From NCBI GenBank assembly GCA_900471485.1, contig UCEU01000015.1, forward strand, positions 52,390 to 116,389: 64,000 nucleotides of DNA, in the 5' to 3' direction. The position numbers were made by a program, and so were the translations under genes. The notes beneath the pieces are model-generated. The model saw only the letters and a list, made by a program, of their open reading frames with translations. It searched no databases and was not told the DNA's origin. Shown here piece by piece: positions 20,652 through 30,402 of the stretch; the first letter of the stretch is position 1, and each line of letters begins with the position of its first letter. The stretch is from Hyphomicrobiales bacterium (lineage in GTDB: Bacteria; Pseudomonadota; Alphaproteobacteria; Rhizobiales; Rhizobiaceae).

Positions 20652-22625
20652 TTAGCTTTGCAATTCCCGTGTTCGCGCGGGTGCACGAGAAAGATTCTCA
20701 GGAACCATCGGCGGAGCTGCAACAGAGACCCTTGGTGCAACCACGGTTTCGCGGTTGATCAGCGGCGTTCGCATCATCACATCGATATCGAAGTCGACAT
20801 CCTCAAGCGCGCTGTAAAGGGCGAGCCCGACTGCCTGAGCCGCGCGGGGCGGAAACGCATTCGCGATCTGCTGATCACGAGCGCCCAAGCCCCCTTCGAA
20901 CATCCATGCGTCCGGAAAGCCCTGGATCCTTGCGCGCATGCGTTCCGTCAGCCCCGGCATGAATCCTGGCATCGCCGCCTCCGCTGCTGTCGGAGCCTTC
21001 TCCGGCCTCCGGCCCGCGTCGATTTCGATTGTCTTCCAACCATTGGCGAAGTTCCTCGGCGCGTTGCTGCGGTATCCAACCAAGGTCGGCGCAACGACTC
21101 CGCGATCAATGTGTCCGTCTCGCAACGTGTTCGTGGATCGACGCCGTTCCGCCCATGCCTCAGCTCCGTCCCAGCCATTTGCTTGCAGCAGGTCGACGAG
21201 GGCATCACCAATGTTCAGCCTGAAATCCGGGGAATGGTCTGGAAGCTTGAACGTCCGAGCGCTGAGGCCCTTGCGAATGCCGACAACGATGATCCGTTCG
21301 CGTCTCTGCGGAACGCCCCAGTCCTGAGCGTCGAGCTTCACGATGTGAATGTCATAGCCTGCGCGTCCGAACAGGCGGATCAACATGTTCCGATAGCGAG
21401 CATGGGTCACCTGCGCAAAGCCCGAGACGTTTTCGAATGCGAACATCTTCGGACCCATCTCGCGGACCGCTCGGACACCGGAAAGGAACAGCTCGCGGTC
21501 GTCGTCCTCGCCTTTCCTGACTCCGAGGATGGAAAAGGGCTGGCATGGCAGACCTCCGACAACGACGTCCACTCCTTGGAACGGGGTGAAGTCTACGTCG
21601 CGGATGTCGGCCTCGATCACGTTTAGAGCAGGCACGTTGCGGCGTAGTGTGGCGGCGGCTCTCGGATTCATCTCGACGGCTGCCAGATGGTCGAATCCGG
21701 CAGCGTGCATCCCGAGAAGCATCCCGCCTGCGCCCGCGCATAGCTCGACGGCGGTCAGGCGCTTTCGGAACCTGATCGCCAAGTTTGTCTTTTTGGCAAG
21801 GGGGCGGGACATTGGCGATCGGCTTACATGCCCGGAGAGAACGAAGAGAGCCCGGAAGAGGCCATAGGCGTCCGATTCTTTGCGATCGTCGAGAGCCCAG
21901 CCGCGGCCACGGCCAAAAAGCCCGTTTGAAATGCGCACGAGAGCGTAGCGCGCTCGGCCAAGGCGTCGCGCCGGGTCCTCTTCTGCTAGGTCTTTCCATT
22001 CTTCCGGACCGGGGTGATTGCGCCCGAACAATCTGTCGAATTCCAGCAACATCAGCTTGCCAGAAGCTTTTAGTTGAAGTTCCCGTGCGGAGCGCTCATT
22101 CCGCTTCGACTTCGCATCAAGGTCCAGCAGCGCATTCATGATTTTTGTCACGCGAGCGTCCAGTGCTCCGACGGATGCGAGGGCTTGTGCCGTCGCTGCT
22201 TTGGCCACAGCCCGCGCCCGTTCAGCTTCCCATTGGGCCGCTTCGGACATCCGATCGAGACGAAGCTGTTTGCGGATGTTGGCAATATCAACCGACGTGA
22301 CAACTGTTCCGGCCGCAATCGTCGCAAGCGCGATGTCGCGCGTTGCGGTACTGGCCGTCGCGAGTGAGCGCATCGATGAAAGCGACAAGCGTTTGCGAGC
22401 ATTCTTCGGAAGTCGTGCATCGAGCTTTGAGCGAAGCCCAGCATAGAACTTGATGTCCGCAGGAGTGAGCCCGCACTCGACGCGAAGCTGCTCCCTCACT
22501 TCCTTGAGCGGCGCTGCCTTCTCGAGTTCGTCGAACGCATCGGACATTCGCATTGCGAGAGCTATCATATCTCGCTGCAGCGACATGATTTTGCTTTTCG
22601 CTTCCCCGAATGCTTCCAGATCCAT
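20652..22625 (-). CDS. DNA cytosine-C5 methyltransferase with long N-terminal helical extension
   Basis: A 657-residue protein. Residues 1-285 form a mostly helical, charged region of unknown role. From about 290 a complete C5-methyltransferase follows: motif I ELCAGAGG, motif IV GGLPCQPFS with the catalytic Cys, motif VI ENV, motif VIII QRRER, and motif X QQIANAFPP (usually QIGNAVPP). It would methylate cytosine in a specific sequence using S-adenosylmethionine. The extension resembles no domain I know and may recognise DNA or a partner. The ATG at 22625 is preceded by GGAG with 8-base spacing; a GTG at 22634 is the alternative. The downstream neighbour is an OLD-like nuclease ATPase, suggesting a restriction-modification-like pair. 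Confidence 0.88.
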   Translation of the reverse strand: MDLEAFGEAKSKIMSLQRDMIALAMRMSDAFDELEKAAPLKEVREQLRVECGLTPADIKFYAGLRSKLDARLPKNARKRLSLSSMRSLATASTATRDIALATIAAGTVVTSVDIANIRKQLRLDRMSEAAQWEAERARAVAKAATAQALASVGALDARVTKIMNALLDLDAKSKRNERSARELQLKASGKLMLLEFDRLFGRNHPGPEEWKDLAEEDPARRLGRARYALVRISNGLFGRGRGWALDDRKESDAYGLFRALFVLSGHVSRSPMSRPLAKKTNLAIRFRKRLTAVELCAGAGGMLLGMHAAGFDHLAAVEMNPRAAATLRRNVPALNVIEADIRDVDFTPFQGVDVVVGGLPCQPFSILGVRKGEDDDRELFLSGVRAVREMGPKMFAFENVSGFAQVTHARYRNMLIRLFGRAGYDIHIVKLDAQDWGVPQRRERIIVVGIRKGLSARTFKLPDHSPDFRLNIGDALVDLLQANGWDGAEAWAERRRSTNTLRDGHIDRGVVAPTLVGYRSNAPRNFANGWKTIEIDAGRRPEKAPTAAEAAMPGFMPGLTERMRARIQGFPDAWMFEGGLGARDQQIANAFPPRAAQAVGLALYSALEDVDFDIDVMMRTPLINRETVVAPRVSVAAPPMVPENLSRAPARTRELQS

Positions 22626-22796
22626 TTCCGCCACTCCATTATGCCCGGGTGTTCCATATCGGCACGGCCGTTAAGCCCCGGGGAAAGGATTCGATAAAAT
22701 CCGAGGCATCGCGATTTTCGGTTGCGGGCCGTAAAACTTAACCTCACCGAAACCGCGTCCGGGGGATAGATCGCCAACGATCTGAAGAGGGCAGAC

Positions 22797-23207
22797 ATGG
22801 AACAAGCAGCAGCTCCACTGGAAGGCGTCGTCGTCGTTGTCATCGACGCCGCAGACACAGCAAGACAATTGGAACTTGCCTTGGGACAAGCTGGCGCGAC
22901 GACATTTTTCGCCCGAGACGATGACGGGCTCAGGGAGCTGATGGAGCGGATCTCACCCCACTTTGCCGTCGTCGATCCCACGTTTTCCGGTGGGGGATCC
23001 GAAAGCATCGCGTGGAAGCTGTTCAGCCATCCGGATTGCCGGACAATCATCTATTCGGCAGGCGTGCATCCCCCCGCAGGCGTCGCGACCAACTGGCTGA
23101 TCGACAAATCTCGCCCGGTATCGGAGGTGGTCGCCGCTATCGGTGTATCCTTGAAAGATTCAAGTTGGCCTGCGAAAGGCGGCGACGATGTGAAGCCTGC
23201 CCGGTGA
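22797..23207 (+). CDS. Stand-alone response-regulator receiver domain protein
   Basis: A 136-residue protein that consists of one CheY-like receiver domain. The acidic pocket lies in VVVIDAADTA, the phosphoacceptor Asp ends the third strand in FAVVDPTFSG, a Ser follows in IIYSAG, and the conserved Lys is in LIDKSRP. There is no output domain, as is common in rhizobial single-domain receivers that tune kinase pathways. No histidine kinase is nearby. It is divergent from the methyltransferase and marks the end of the island. Confidence 0.75.
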   Translation: MEQAAAPLEGVVVVVIDAADTARQLELALGQAGATTFFARDDDGLRELMERISPHFAVVDPTFSGGGSESIAWKLFSHPDCRTIIYSAGVHPPAGVATNWLIDKSRPVSEVVAAIGVSLKDSSWPAKGGDDVKPAR

Positions 23208-23674
23208 GCTTTTCCCACGATCATGGCATGTGATCTCGCAACGTAGCGAAGGCATAGGTTGCGTTTTCTGCGGAAGCGGGCTACGAAGAGGCATGAAATC
23301 GCGATAACCGGGTCGATCGCAAGGTCGGACGGCCGCGAGAGCGCTCAGGGCGGCGGGACATGCGTGGAATACCGCACCTCCCGCCGTTTCGTTCGCCACT
23401 ATCATTGGCTGCCCGGTCTCGGCGTTGCGTCAACATCAGTCCTAATTCTCGTCCGCATCCCCGGGTCGAATCTCAGCGCAAATTGACAATGCGTGGTCGG
23501 GATTGATGCGGCCGATATGCAGCGCGGCAACGATCGAACACGGCGGCACATATTGCCCGCCTCTCTTTGTTGTTCTCGACAAATGCGCTGAAGCGATCCG
23601 CGCTGCGCCTGCATGCCAATCGTCGTTCGCCTATCGCGCTCATGCGGTCTACCCGAAGGCGATGTTGGTCACCG
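23208..23674. other. Non-coding stretch between receiver gene and amidase
   Basis: I find no convincing gene in these 467 bases; open frames on both strands are short or are shadows of the amidase. A hairpin at 23352-23385 (13-bp stem, two mismatches, arms GGCGGGACATGCG and CGCACCTCCCGCC) is followed by GTTTCGTT and may terminate the receiver gene. Confidence 0.4.
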
Positions 23675-24988
23675 TCATTGCACCGCTTCACATCTCCCGG
23701 AGACATGGCATGTCACAGACGCCAGCAAATCTGCGAGTTCGAGCAGCTCGGCATCCCGGAAACGAGGTGCGACAAGCTGCACTGCGAGCGGCAGGCCACC
23801 AGTCCCCGTTCCCACGGGAAGGGCCACACAGGGGACGTGCAACAGGGTCCACATCGTGTTCAGAACCGAGCTCCCTGTGTCGGCAAGACCAGCAGGTGCC
23901 TCTCCGCACGCCGCCGGGGTTATAACGCATGACAAACGCTGGCGATCGACAATTCTGCCGAACTCAGCCCGGCAAAACGATGCATGATCGTAGTCGGCGA
24001 CGATATCGCTTGTGGAAGTCAACGAGCCCTGCACCTTGACGGCAATGCTGGCATCGAGTGCCGAAGCAAATTCCAGGTGCTCCGACAGGAAGCAGCTACG
24101 GATCTCCCAATCCACAATTCTGTAGGCAGCTTCTGTCAAATCCGAGAACGCGGGAGGAAGGTCGAATTCCACTATCTCGGCACCTGCCGCAGCGAGGCGG
24201 TCGGCCGTCTCTTCCAACAACTGCCTCTGGCCAACCTGCGTGTGTTGCCACATCGGCGTTCTGCACAAGCCGATGCGGAGGTTCCTGATGCCCAAGCTTG
24301 CCGTCTCTGCCTTTCGCGGCATGCGAAACACTTCAGCCACCATTGTGAGATCTTCGACGCAACGGGCATACCAGCCGATGGTGTCGAGGCTCGGTGCGAC
24401 GGGCTTCACCCCTTCGATGCTCACGAGCCCATGGGTCGGCTTGAATGCGTAGATGCCCGTGAAGGCGGCAGGCCTGATTATGGAGCCCCCGGTCTGGGTG
24501 CCGAAGGCGATGGGGACGTGAAAGTCGGCCACAGCGGCGGCGGAGCCGGATGACGAGCCTCCCGGCGTATGGGCGGTATTGCGGGGATTGCGCGACAGGG
24601 CGCGTCGCTGAGAAGTGGCGAACTCCACCGTGTCGGTCTTTCCCATGACGACGCCACCCGAGTGGCGAACCACACTCACGCAGGCGGCATCGCGGCCAAC
24701 TTGATGATTGCGGTACAGGGGGGAGTTATATGTGGTGGGCATGTCGCGGGTGGCGATGATGTCCTTGAACCCCGCGGGAATGCCGACCAACGGTCCAAGG
24801 CAACCGGAATTGTCGATTTCCCTTGCTCGCTTCAGCACTGCATCCGGATCGAGATGAAGCCACGCCCGAATTTCGTGTTCACGATCTGTAATCCGCTCCA
24901 GACAGGACCGGATGAGCTCTTCGGAAGACAGCTTTTTCGCTGCGATAAGTTTCGAGGCCTGAACGGCGCCAAGCTCGTGTGGCTTCAT
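23675..24988 (-). CDS. Amidase (amidase signature family)
   Basis: A 437-residue amidase of the Ser-cisSer-Lys class, which hydrolyses carboxamides to acid and ammonia. The catalytic Lys is in AGFKDII, the glycine/serine-rich core reads GGSSSGSAAAVA, and the cis-Ser/nucleophile region reads GTQTGGSIIRPAAFTG. Length is a little short of the usual 450-500, mainly at the C-terminus. The UGSC-like gene ends 37 bp upstream on the same strand, so the two form an operon reading toward the island. In the cluster it may release a carboxylic acid from an amide before CoA activation. It could act on other amides; the substrate is not evident. Confidence 0.9.
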   Translation of the reverse strand: MKPHELGAVQASKLIAAKKLSSEELIRSCLERITDREHEIRAWLHLDPDAVLKRAREIDNSGCLGPLVGIPAGFKDIIATRDMPTTYNSPLYRNHQVGRDAACVSVVRHSGGVVMGKTDTVEFATSQRRALSRNPRNTAHTPGGSSSGSAAAVADFHVPIAFGTQTGGSIIRPAAFTGIYAFKPTHGLVSIEGVKPVAPSLDTIGWYARCVEDLTMVAEVFRMPRKAETASLGIRNLRIGLCRTPMWQHTQVGQRQLLEETADRLAAAGAEIVEFDLPPAFSDLTEAAYRIVDWEIRSCFLSEHLEFASALDASIAVKVQGSLTSTSDIVADYDHASFCRAEFGRIVDRQRLSCVITPAACGEAPAGLADTGSSVLNTMWTLLHVPCVALPVGTGTGGLPLAVQLVAPRFRDAELLELADLLASVTCHVSGRCEAVQ

Positions 24989-25025
24989 TGCACTCCCCTG
25001 TCGCTGTCCGGGCCTGATGCCTGCA

Positions 25026-26750
25026 TCAAATCAAACAGGCCGAACCGCCGCTGCCTAAATCCCGGTCTGCGGCCATGAGCAGCTCGTCGAAGTTGGCAGG
25101 CGCCGCAATCTTACGACCGACAACCGCAGGCGAATATGCCTGCATCCAGTACGAATGCGTCGGGTGACCGCCTCCTGCCACCAGTAGAATAATGTTTTCC
25201 GGCTTTGCAGCGATCGGCCATGGATCGATGCCGATGCTTTTCCTGGCCACTTCCGTAGGCGAGATATCGATCCAAGCCATTCCGCCACTATCCCGCATCT
25301 TCTTCATCGGAACACGCGAGTTCTCCCAGAGGAATTCGCGTATCCTCTTCTGCGTCCAACCCGTCGAAGCCAGATAGTTGGCGACGACGCGGGTCAGGAG
25401 CATGGCGCCGGGTGTGCCACTTTCGTAGCCGTGGGTGTAATGCGGGTTCGGCACGGCCATGTAGTCGGCCATGCGATGAAGCCCTTCCTTCACATCTTGT
25501 TCGAGCGTCTCTTTCATGGCGCCGCGGCGAAGAATGTTGGTCGCGCCGGTGGCCCAGAAAAAGGAGACAGAGTCCGTACCGGGTTTATAGCCGTGGCGTT
25601 CCGTTCCGTGCGGAAGCCAGCCCTGAGGTAAGCCTTCCTCGTCCTCGGCAAATACGATGTTTGTCTGCCGCAGAGCGCCCCACGGGGCCATCGTTCCGGT
25701 ACCCGGGAGAGCGCCGCCCAGGTTCTGCTGGAGTTGTCGGAGAGCACGGCCGATCGCCGCTCCTGCCGGGTGTTGAGGATCGGGTCCGAGACAACCGAAG
25801 CCGCTGCCGAGCCGAATGTAGTGGGCAAGCGGGCCATTGACGATGACCACAGGAAACGTTGCGGCGGACGTCGCCTGCATCTGGTCGCCAGTGGAGGCGG
25901 GATCCAGCATCGCCTCGACAGCAGCAAGGAGCACGGTCAGGTATTCCGGACGCCCGCCTGACATCGCGAGCGCGATGGCGCAGGCCTCGACGGTGGCAAG
26001 GCCGCCTCTTGGAGGGAACTTTCCGAGCAGATGGTCCCGCGGAAGGTCTGTGCCACGGAGGATCCAGTTGACGCGCTCCCGCGTTGCTGGCCAGAGTGGC
26101 AGGCCATCGCCCCATCGGTTGACCAGAAAGATATCGTTGGCCTTCGCCATGGCATCGATGTGGTCCACGCCCTCGACCACCATCATCGCGCCTTCGCCTT
26201 CGTTTCCGAGGCGGGGCGACCATCCCGTGAGAATTTCGTAGATCTCCTTTCGACGGGACTTCAGGGGCGTAAGGTCGGAATCAGGCAGGAACAGGTCGAT
26301 CGGGAATGTCACCATGGGCGCGTCGGCGGGCAAGCCCAGTCCCGAGACGGCGTTCCGGACCACGCCCACAAAATCCTCTCGCGTGACGATCGCCGTAGGT
26401 ATGCCTGCAGCCTCGAGCTTTCCGGCAGCCACCCCGCAAGCGGTCGAGCAAGCGCCGCATGCGGCGTTTCCGATGATCACCGCATCGACGCCGCTTTCCT
26501 TGATCGCGTCGATCGTGCTGTCGAGCGAGATGAATTCCGTCCCTTGCGGGTATGTGTCAGGGGGGAGGATCTCGATGCCGGGAATGTCTTCGCGCATCAA
26601 TTCCATCAGAATGGGAAGAGAACGGAAGGACTGCCACTGGCCATTCGAGAGAAGGCCCACGCGCTTGTTCTCGAGAGTCGACAGGCGCGTCGCGTGAGAG
26701 TGCGAGACTTCAGTCGAACCAGACGGACTATGAAATTCCAGCAGTGCCAT
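25026..26750 (-). CDS. UGSC-family-like protein (cysteine version)
   Basis: A 574-residue protein that I place in the poorly understood UGSC (seleno)protein family. Residues 30-160 resemble the N-terminal domain: VIIGNAACGACSTACGV, with C98-G-A-C101 at the place of the U-G-S-C motif, then AAGIPTAIVTREDF. From about 240 onward a second domain shows FLVNRWGDGLPL, FPPRGGLATVEACAIALAMS, GGRPEYLTVLLAAVEAMLDP and GSGFGCLGP. The selenocysteine position is a normal Cys codon here. The start ATG 26750 has GGAGGAG upstream; the frame is open further upstream without support. It is cotranscribed with the amidase and divergent from the ABC binding protein. A redox or thiol-dependent reaction is plausible but unproven. 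Confidence 0.7.
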   Translation of the reverse strand: MALLEFHSPSGSTEVSHSHATRLSTLENKRVGLLSNGQWQSFRSLPILMELMREDIPGIEILPPDTYPQGTEFISLDSTIDAIKESGVDAVIIGNAACGACSTACGVAAGKLEAAGIPTAIVTREDFVGVVRNAVSGLGLPADAPMVTFPIDLFLPDSDLTPLKSRRKEIYEILTGWSPRLGNEGEGAMMVVEGVDHIDAMAKANDIFLVNRWGDGLPLWPATRERVNWILRGTDLPRDHLLGKFPPRGGLATVEACAIALAMSGGRPEYLTVLLAAVEAMLDPASTGDQMQATSAATFPVVIVNGPLAHYIRLGSGFGCLGPDPQHPAGAAIGRALRQLQQNLGGALPGTGTMAPWGALRQTNIVFAEDEEGLPQGWLPHGTERHGYKPGTDSVSFFWATGATNILRRGAMKETLEQDVKEGLHRMADYMAVPNPHYTHGYESGTPGAMLLTRVVANYLASTGWTQKRIREFLWENSRVPMKKMRDSGGMAWIDISPTEVARKSIGIDPWPIAAKPENIILLVAGGGHPTHSYWMQAYSPAVVGRKIAAPANFDELLMAADRDLGSGGSACLI

Positions 26751-27252
26751 TCTTGCTCCTCCGCAATGTTGACAGATGCCTCGGATGGTGAGGCATGCTT
26801 GCCGCCGTCCTCCAACGGCCATTTCCTCGGTGACTGTCGTACCACCAACGAAAGGGCTGTTGACAAGGCTGGAATGTCGCAGTGGCCCTGCCAGAGCCCA
26901 ACGCCAAGGGAACCCATAGGTCGGGCCTTTGCTCCGTTCAACAGGGTTGCTCTTTTGGTGGCAGGGCGTGTCTCCTGATCCCGAATAGCCGGAAGCCGCA
27001 CTCTTGTCGGGAGGATGAAGAAGTGGGGAATTCAAGCGATCGCCGCGAAAGTCCGCCGTCTCAGTTTTGCGCTGTCACGACTGACTCGGCCGTACGTCGA
27101 TCGGCACGCGCATTCATAACCACGAGATAGCTAGGGAGAATACGGCTAGGACGCGGTCCGGATGGAACACCCGGTCCGGGATCGTCGCTGGTCTCACGTC
27201 GATTGGCGGTTTCCTTGTCGTCCGCCATGAAATTAAAGGGAGGAGAACACAA
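26751..27252. promoter_or_regulatory. Divergent promoter region with ATAGG-N5-CCTTT box at 26916-26930
   Basis: This 500-bp gap separates the UGSC/amidase operon from the ABC binding-protein gene. It holds no credible gene. ATAGG-TCGGG-CCTTT at 26916-26930 matches the cluster palindrome ATAGG-N5-CCTAT at 8 of the 10 arm bases, so it may be a site for the LysR at 53643. Confidence 0.45.
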
Positions 27253-28845
27253 ATGCGCATGCAGCGTCGTACTTTTCTGGCCGGGATCGCCGCGTCGGCC
27301 GCCACCTCGGGGCTGGCGGCTCCCGCCATGGCTCAGTCCGAAGCGTCTCGGGTGCTTACCTACGTTCCGCCGCAGGGACTGCAGATCCTCGATCCGCACT
27401 TCACGACGTTGAACAACGTCTCGTTCTACGGTCACTACGTCTACGACATGCTCTATAGCGTAGATGCGAACTATCGTGCGCGGCCACAGATGGCCGAGGG
27501 CCATACTGTCTCGCAGGACCTGCTCACTTGGGAAATCAAGCTTCGGAAGGGACTGAAGTTCCACGATGGCGAGCCAGTGCGGGCGCAGGATTGCGTGGCG
27601 AGCATCAAGCGCTGGGGACAGCGCGACGGCTTTGGAGCAGCGCTGCTGAGCTATACGGACGAAGTGGTTGCCTCGGATGACACCACGATCCGGTTCCGGT
27701 TGAAAAAGCCGTTTGGGGTACTGCCCGACGCATTGGCGCATCCCGTTGCCTCGCCCTGTGTCATTATGCCCGAACGGATTGCCGCGACGCCGATCTCGCA
27801 GCAAGTGACGGAGACGATTGGTTCCGGCCCATTGCGTTTTGTCCGTGACGAGTTCGTTCCAGGCGAGCATGCGCTCTTTGAAAAGAATCCGGATTATGTG
27901 CCACGCCAGGACCCCAACAGTGGCTTGTCGGGAGGCAAGGTCATCCATTTCGATCGCATTCAGTGGAAGGCTTTGCCCGATGCATCGACCGCTGCGGCCG
28001 CGCTGCAGGCTGGAGAGATCGACTGGTGGGATACGGTTCATTTCGATCTGCTGGATCTTCTCCGCAGTGATCCCAACCTGAAGGTCGAGGTTTCGGATCC
28101 CAGCCTGATGAACTTCATTCGCTTTCAGAACGGCCAGGCTCCGTTTAACAACGTAGAACTCCGACGGGCTGTCGCATCCGCCGTTGATCAGACGATCTAC
28201 ACGAGAGCGCTTGTCACTTCCGGCGACATGCAAACCTGTGCGGCGATCTATCCTTGCCGCCTCCCTGGCGTGAAGGAACTCGGCAAGGAGCTAATCGGCG
28301 GCGAGAAGGACTGGGCAGCGATCGCCGAAAAGGTGAAGGCTTCTGGCTATGACGGAACAGAGATCGTCATTCTGAACGCCACCGACAATGTCTGGACTGC
28401 TCCGATGGGCCCGATCCTCTTGGACATGTGCAAGAAGATCGGGTTGAACGCAAGGGTGGACCAGGGCGATCTGAACACCATCTCGCAGCGCCGTGCCACC
28501 AACAAACCGCTCAGCGAGGGTGGGTGGAGCATGTTTGCGTTTCTGGCTTCGACACCCGTCCTGGCGAGCCCACTTACCGCCGTCGTCGCGCGAGGGCTCG
28601 GCGAAAAGGGTTGGCCGGGCGATAACGACGATCCTGAACTCGAGCAGCGGATTTCCGACTGGATCGCCGCGCCGTCCGATGAGGAGCGCCTGCAGAAACT
28701 CAACGATGTGCACGAGAGATTGTGGGAGACAGTGCCTTTGGTTCCGCTAGCGAGCTACTCCCAGTACACGGGCTACCGAGGGGATCTGACGGGATACATC
28801 CAGAGCGTGGTGCCGATTCCTTGGGGTGTCAGGCGGTCGGCCTAG
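27253..28845 (+). CDS. ABC transporter substrate-binding protein, peptide/nickel family (SBP_bac_5), Tat-exported
   Basis: A 530-residue periplasmic binding protein of the DppA/OppA type, which captures oligopeptides, opines or other small organic ligands. The N-terminus MRMQRRTFLAG carries a twin-arginine motif, with cleavage likely after PAMA. Family features include ILDPHFTT, YDMLYS, KFHDGEPVRAQDCVASI and RRAVASAVD. The start ATG 27253 has GGGAGGAG eight bases upstream. Genes for its permease and ATPases are not adjacent; candidate partners start at 61321. A strong hairpin follows the stop. It probably defines the substrate imported for this catabolic cluster. Confidence 0.92.
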   Translation: MRMQRRTFLAGIAASAATSGLAAPAMAQSEASRVLTYVPPQGLQILDPHFTTLNNVSFYGHYVYDMLYSVDANYRARPQMAEGHTVSQDLLTWEIKLRKGLKFHDGEPVRAQDCVASIKRWGQRDGFGAALLSYTDEVVASDDTTIRFRLKKPFGVLPDALAHPVASPCVIMPERIAATPISQQVTETIGSGPLRFVRDEFVPGEHALFEKNPDYVPRQDPNSGLSGGKVIHFDRIQWKALPDASTAAAALQAGEIDWWDTVHFDLLDLLRSDPNLKVEVSDPSLMNFIRFQNGQAPFNNVELRRAVASAVDQTIYTRALVTSGDMQTCAAIYPCRLPGVKELGKELIGGEKDWAAIAEKVKASGYDGTEIVILNATDNVWTAPMGPILLDMCKKIGLNARVDQGDLNTISQRRATNKPLSEGGWSMFAFLASTPVLASPLTAVVARGLGEKGWPGDNDDPELEQRISDWIAAPSDEERLQKLNDVHERLWETVPLVPLASYSQYTGYRGDLTGYIQSVVPIPWGVRRSA

Positions 28846-28860
28846 CTCAAACCGAGTCGT

Positions 28861-28889
28861 CTGGCGCCCGGTCGAACACCGGGCGCCAG
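28861..28889. terminator. Strong hairpin between convergent binding-protein and CaiB genes
   Basis: CTGGCGCCCGGT (28861-28872) pairs perfectly with ACCGGGCGCCAG (28878-28889) around a 5-base loop. A 12-bp stem between convergent genes suggests a bidirectional terminator, though T-tracts are weak. Confidence 0.7.
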
Positions 28890-28899
28890 CACCGCAATT

Positions 28900-30123
28900 T
28901 CAGTTGGACGAAGCGACGATTCCCTGATCGTGCAGCCGAGACACCTCGTGCTGCGGTAGACCCAGATAGTCGGCCAGTACTTCCTCTGTGTGCTGGCCGA
29001 GGCGCGGCGCTGCCGATACGCGGCCACGTGTTTCTGCTGGCAGTCGGGCGAGGGCGCCGGGAGCCGGATACGCGAGACCGCCGGGATTGGCGACGTTGTC
29101 GAAGATTTCGTTCTGCCGCACCAGCCTCAGGTCGTCTGTGACGGCCTCCTTGAGTGAACGATAGAGTTCCCAGCAAGCGCCCTCGCGGTCGAGACGCTCA
29201 TGGAGGTCCGCGTAGTCAAACTTGGCAAATGCCCGGGCGAACCGAGGCTTGAGAAGTTCGCGATGCGTGAACCGTGTTCCTTCGTCCTTCACGAATGAGA
29301 CGTTGAGCTCTCGCTCCAGGCTGGCAATCTCTTCCTTCAGGTCAAGAGCCTCGAGCAGACCAGTCCATTGGCGACTGGTGATCGCGACGACCATGATCCG
29401 ACGCCCGTCCCTTGTCAGGAAATCCTCGCCGAACGCCCCGAACAGAGCGTTGCCTGACCTGCTGCGATCTCCACCATTCGCAACTTCGCCGACCTGGCCG
29501 AGGTGTCCAAGCATCCCGATAGCCATATCGCTCAGAGCGACCCTTACCTCGCCGCCTTTTCCTGTCTGCCGCCGACGGCGTTCCGCCGCCATCAAGGCGA
29601 AAGCGCCATAGGCGCCGCTGGCAATGTCCCAGGCTGGCAGGACACTGTTCACAGGCTCGTCCGCTGCGAGGCCTGCCGGGCCAGTCATCAACGGAACGCC
29701 GACTGCGGCGTTGACGGTGTAGTCGACGGCATTCCGTCCGTCCGGCCAGCCCATGATCCGCAGCGTGATGAGGTCTGGTCTGCGCTCCACCAGCCTCTCG
29801 TGCGAGAGGAAGCCGTTGACGGGATAGTTCGTGACGAACAGCCCGCGGTCTTCGCCGGGCGCGGTGACAATGGCCGCCGCCAGCTCACGTCCCTCCGGGG
29901 CGGACAGGTTGATCGCGACGGACTGCTTTCCCTTGTTCAGGCTCTCCCAGTAGAGGCTGTCTCCGCTGGGAGATAGCGGCCATCGACGGTAGTCGGGCCC
30001 GCCGCCGATCATGTCGAACCGAATGACGCGGGCTCCCATCTGATGCAGGTGCAGGGCGCAGGATGGGCCAGCGATAAAGGAGGCGCCTTCGACAACGGTT
30101 AGTCCGTCAAGGAGATCGTACAC
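28900..30123 (-). CDS. CaiB/BaiF family CoA-transferase (CaiB-1)
   Basis: A 407-residue type III CoA-transferase, which moves CoA between carboxylic acids through an aspartyl-CoA thioester. Family features: GLTVVEGASFIAGPSC at the N-terminus, MGARVIRFDMIGGGPDYRRWP, LNKGKQSVAINL, and a candidate catalytic Asp in NAVDYTVNAAVGVP. The start GTG 30123 has GGAG nine bases upstream; in-frame starts further upstream are possible, up to 30216. It is divergent from the first HIBADH-like gene and converges on the binding-protein gene. It probably activates the imported acid or an intermediate. Donor and acceptor unknown. Confidence 0.88.
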   Translation of the reverse strand: MYDLLDGLTVVEGASFIAGPSCALHLHQMGARVIRFDMIGGGPDYRRWPLSPSGDSLYWESLNKGKQSVAINLSAPEGRELAAAIVTAPGEDRGLFVTNYPVNGFLSHERLVERRPDLITLRIMGWPDGRNAVDYTVNAAVGVPLMTGPAGLAADEPVNSVLPAWDIASGAYGAFALMAAERRRRQTGKGGEVRVALSDMAIGMLGHLGQVGEVANGGDRSRSGNALFGAFGEDFLTRDGRRIMVVAITSRQWTGLLEALDLKEEIASLERELNVSFVKDEGTRFTHRELLKPRFARAFAKFDYADLHERLDREGACWELYRSLKEAVTDDLRLVRQNEIFDNVANPGGLAYPAPGALARLPAETRGRVSAAPRLGQHTEEVLADYLGLPQHEVSRLHDQGIVASSN

Positions 30124-30402
30124 TGTTGCTAGCTCCACTCTCGTTGCGAGGCCGTAGCCTACAAGATACTGATCGGGCCAAGTCGGTAACTCGGATCCCT
30201 CGCGGCTTCTCCGCAATCGAACGTATTTTCCGGAAGTGGTGCGGTGTGCAAGGCAAAAGGACTTCGAACAGCCCGGTCATATGCATAGCCTTTGGGTGCG
30301 ATTGGTGACCCCGCTCTGGAGTGGATCGACGCCTCCCTTTACCCTCATGGCGATTTGCAAGCCGACAGTTCGGATACAGGCGGTATCGTCGCGGGAGGAA
30401 TA

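Noticed and set aside
23473..23706. 77-codon minus-strand frame downstream of the amidase
   Set aside because: It overlaps the amidase end, has no ribosome site and no recognisable feature.
25026..26750. Selenocysteine reading in the UGSC-like protein
   Set aside because: The motif positions are ordinary Cys codons and no in-frame TGA or SECIS-like hairpin is present.
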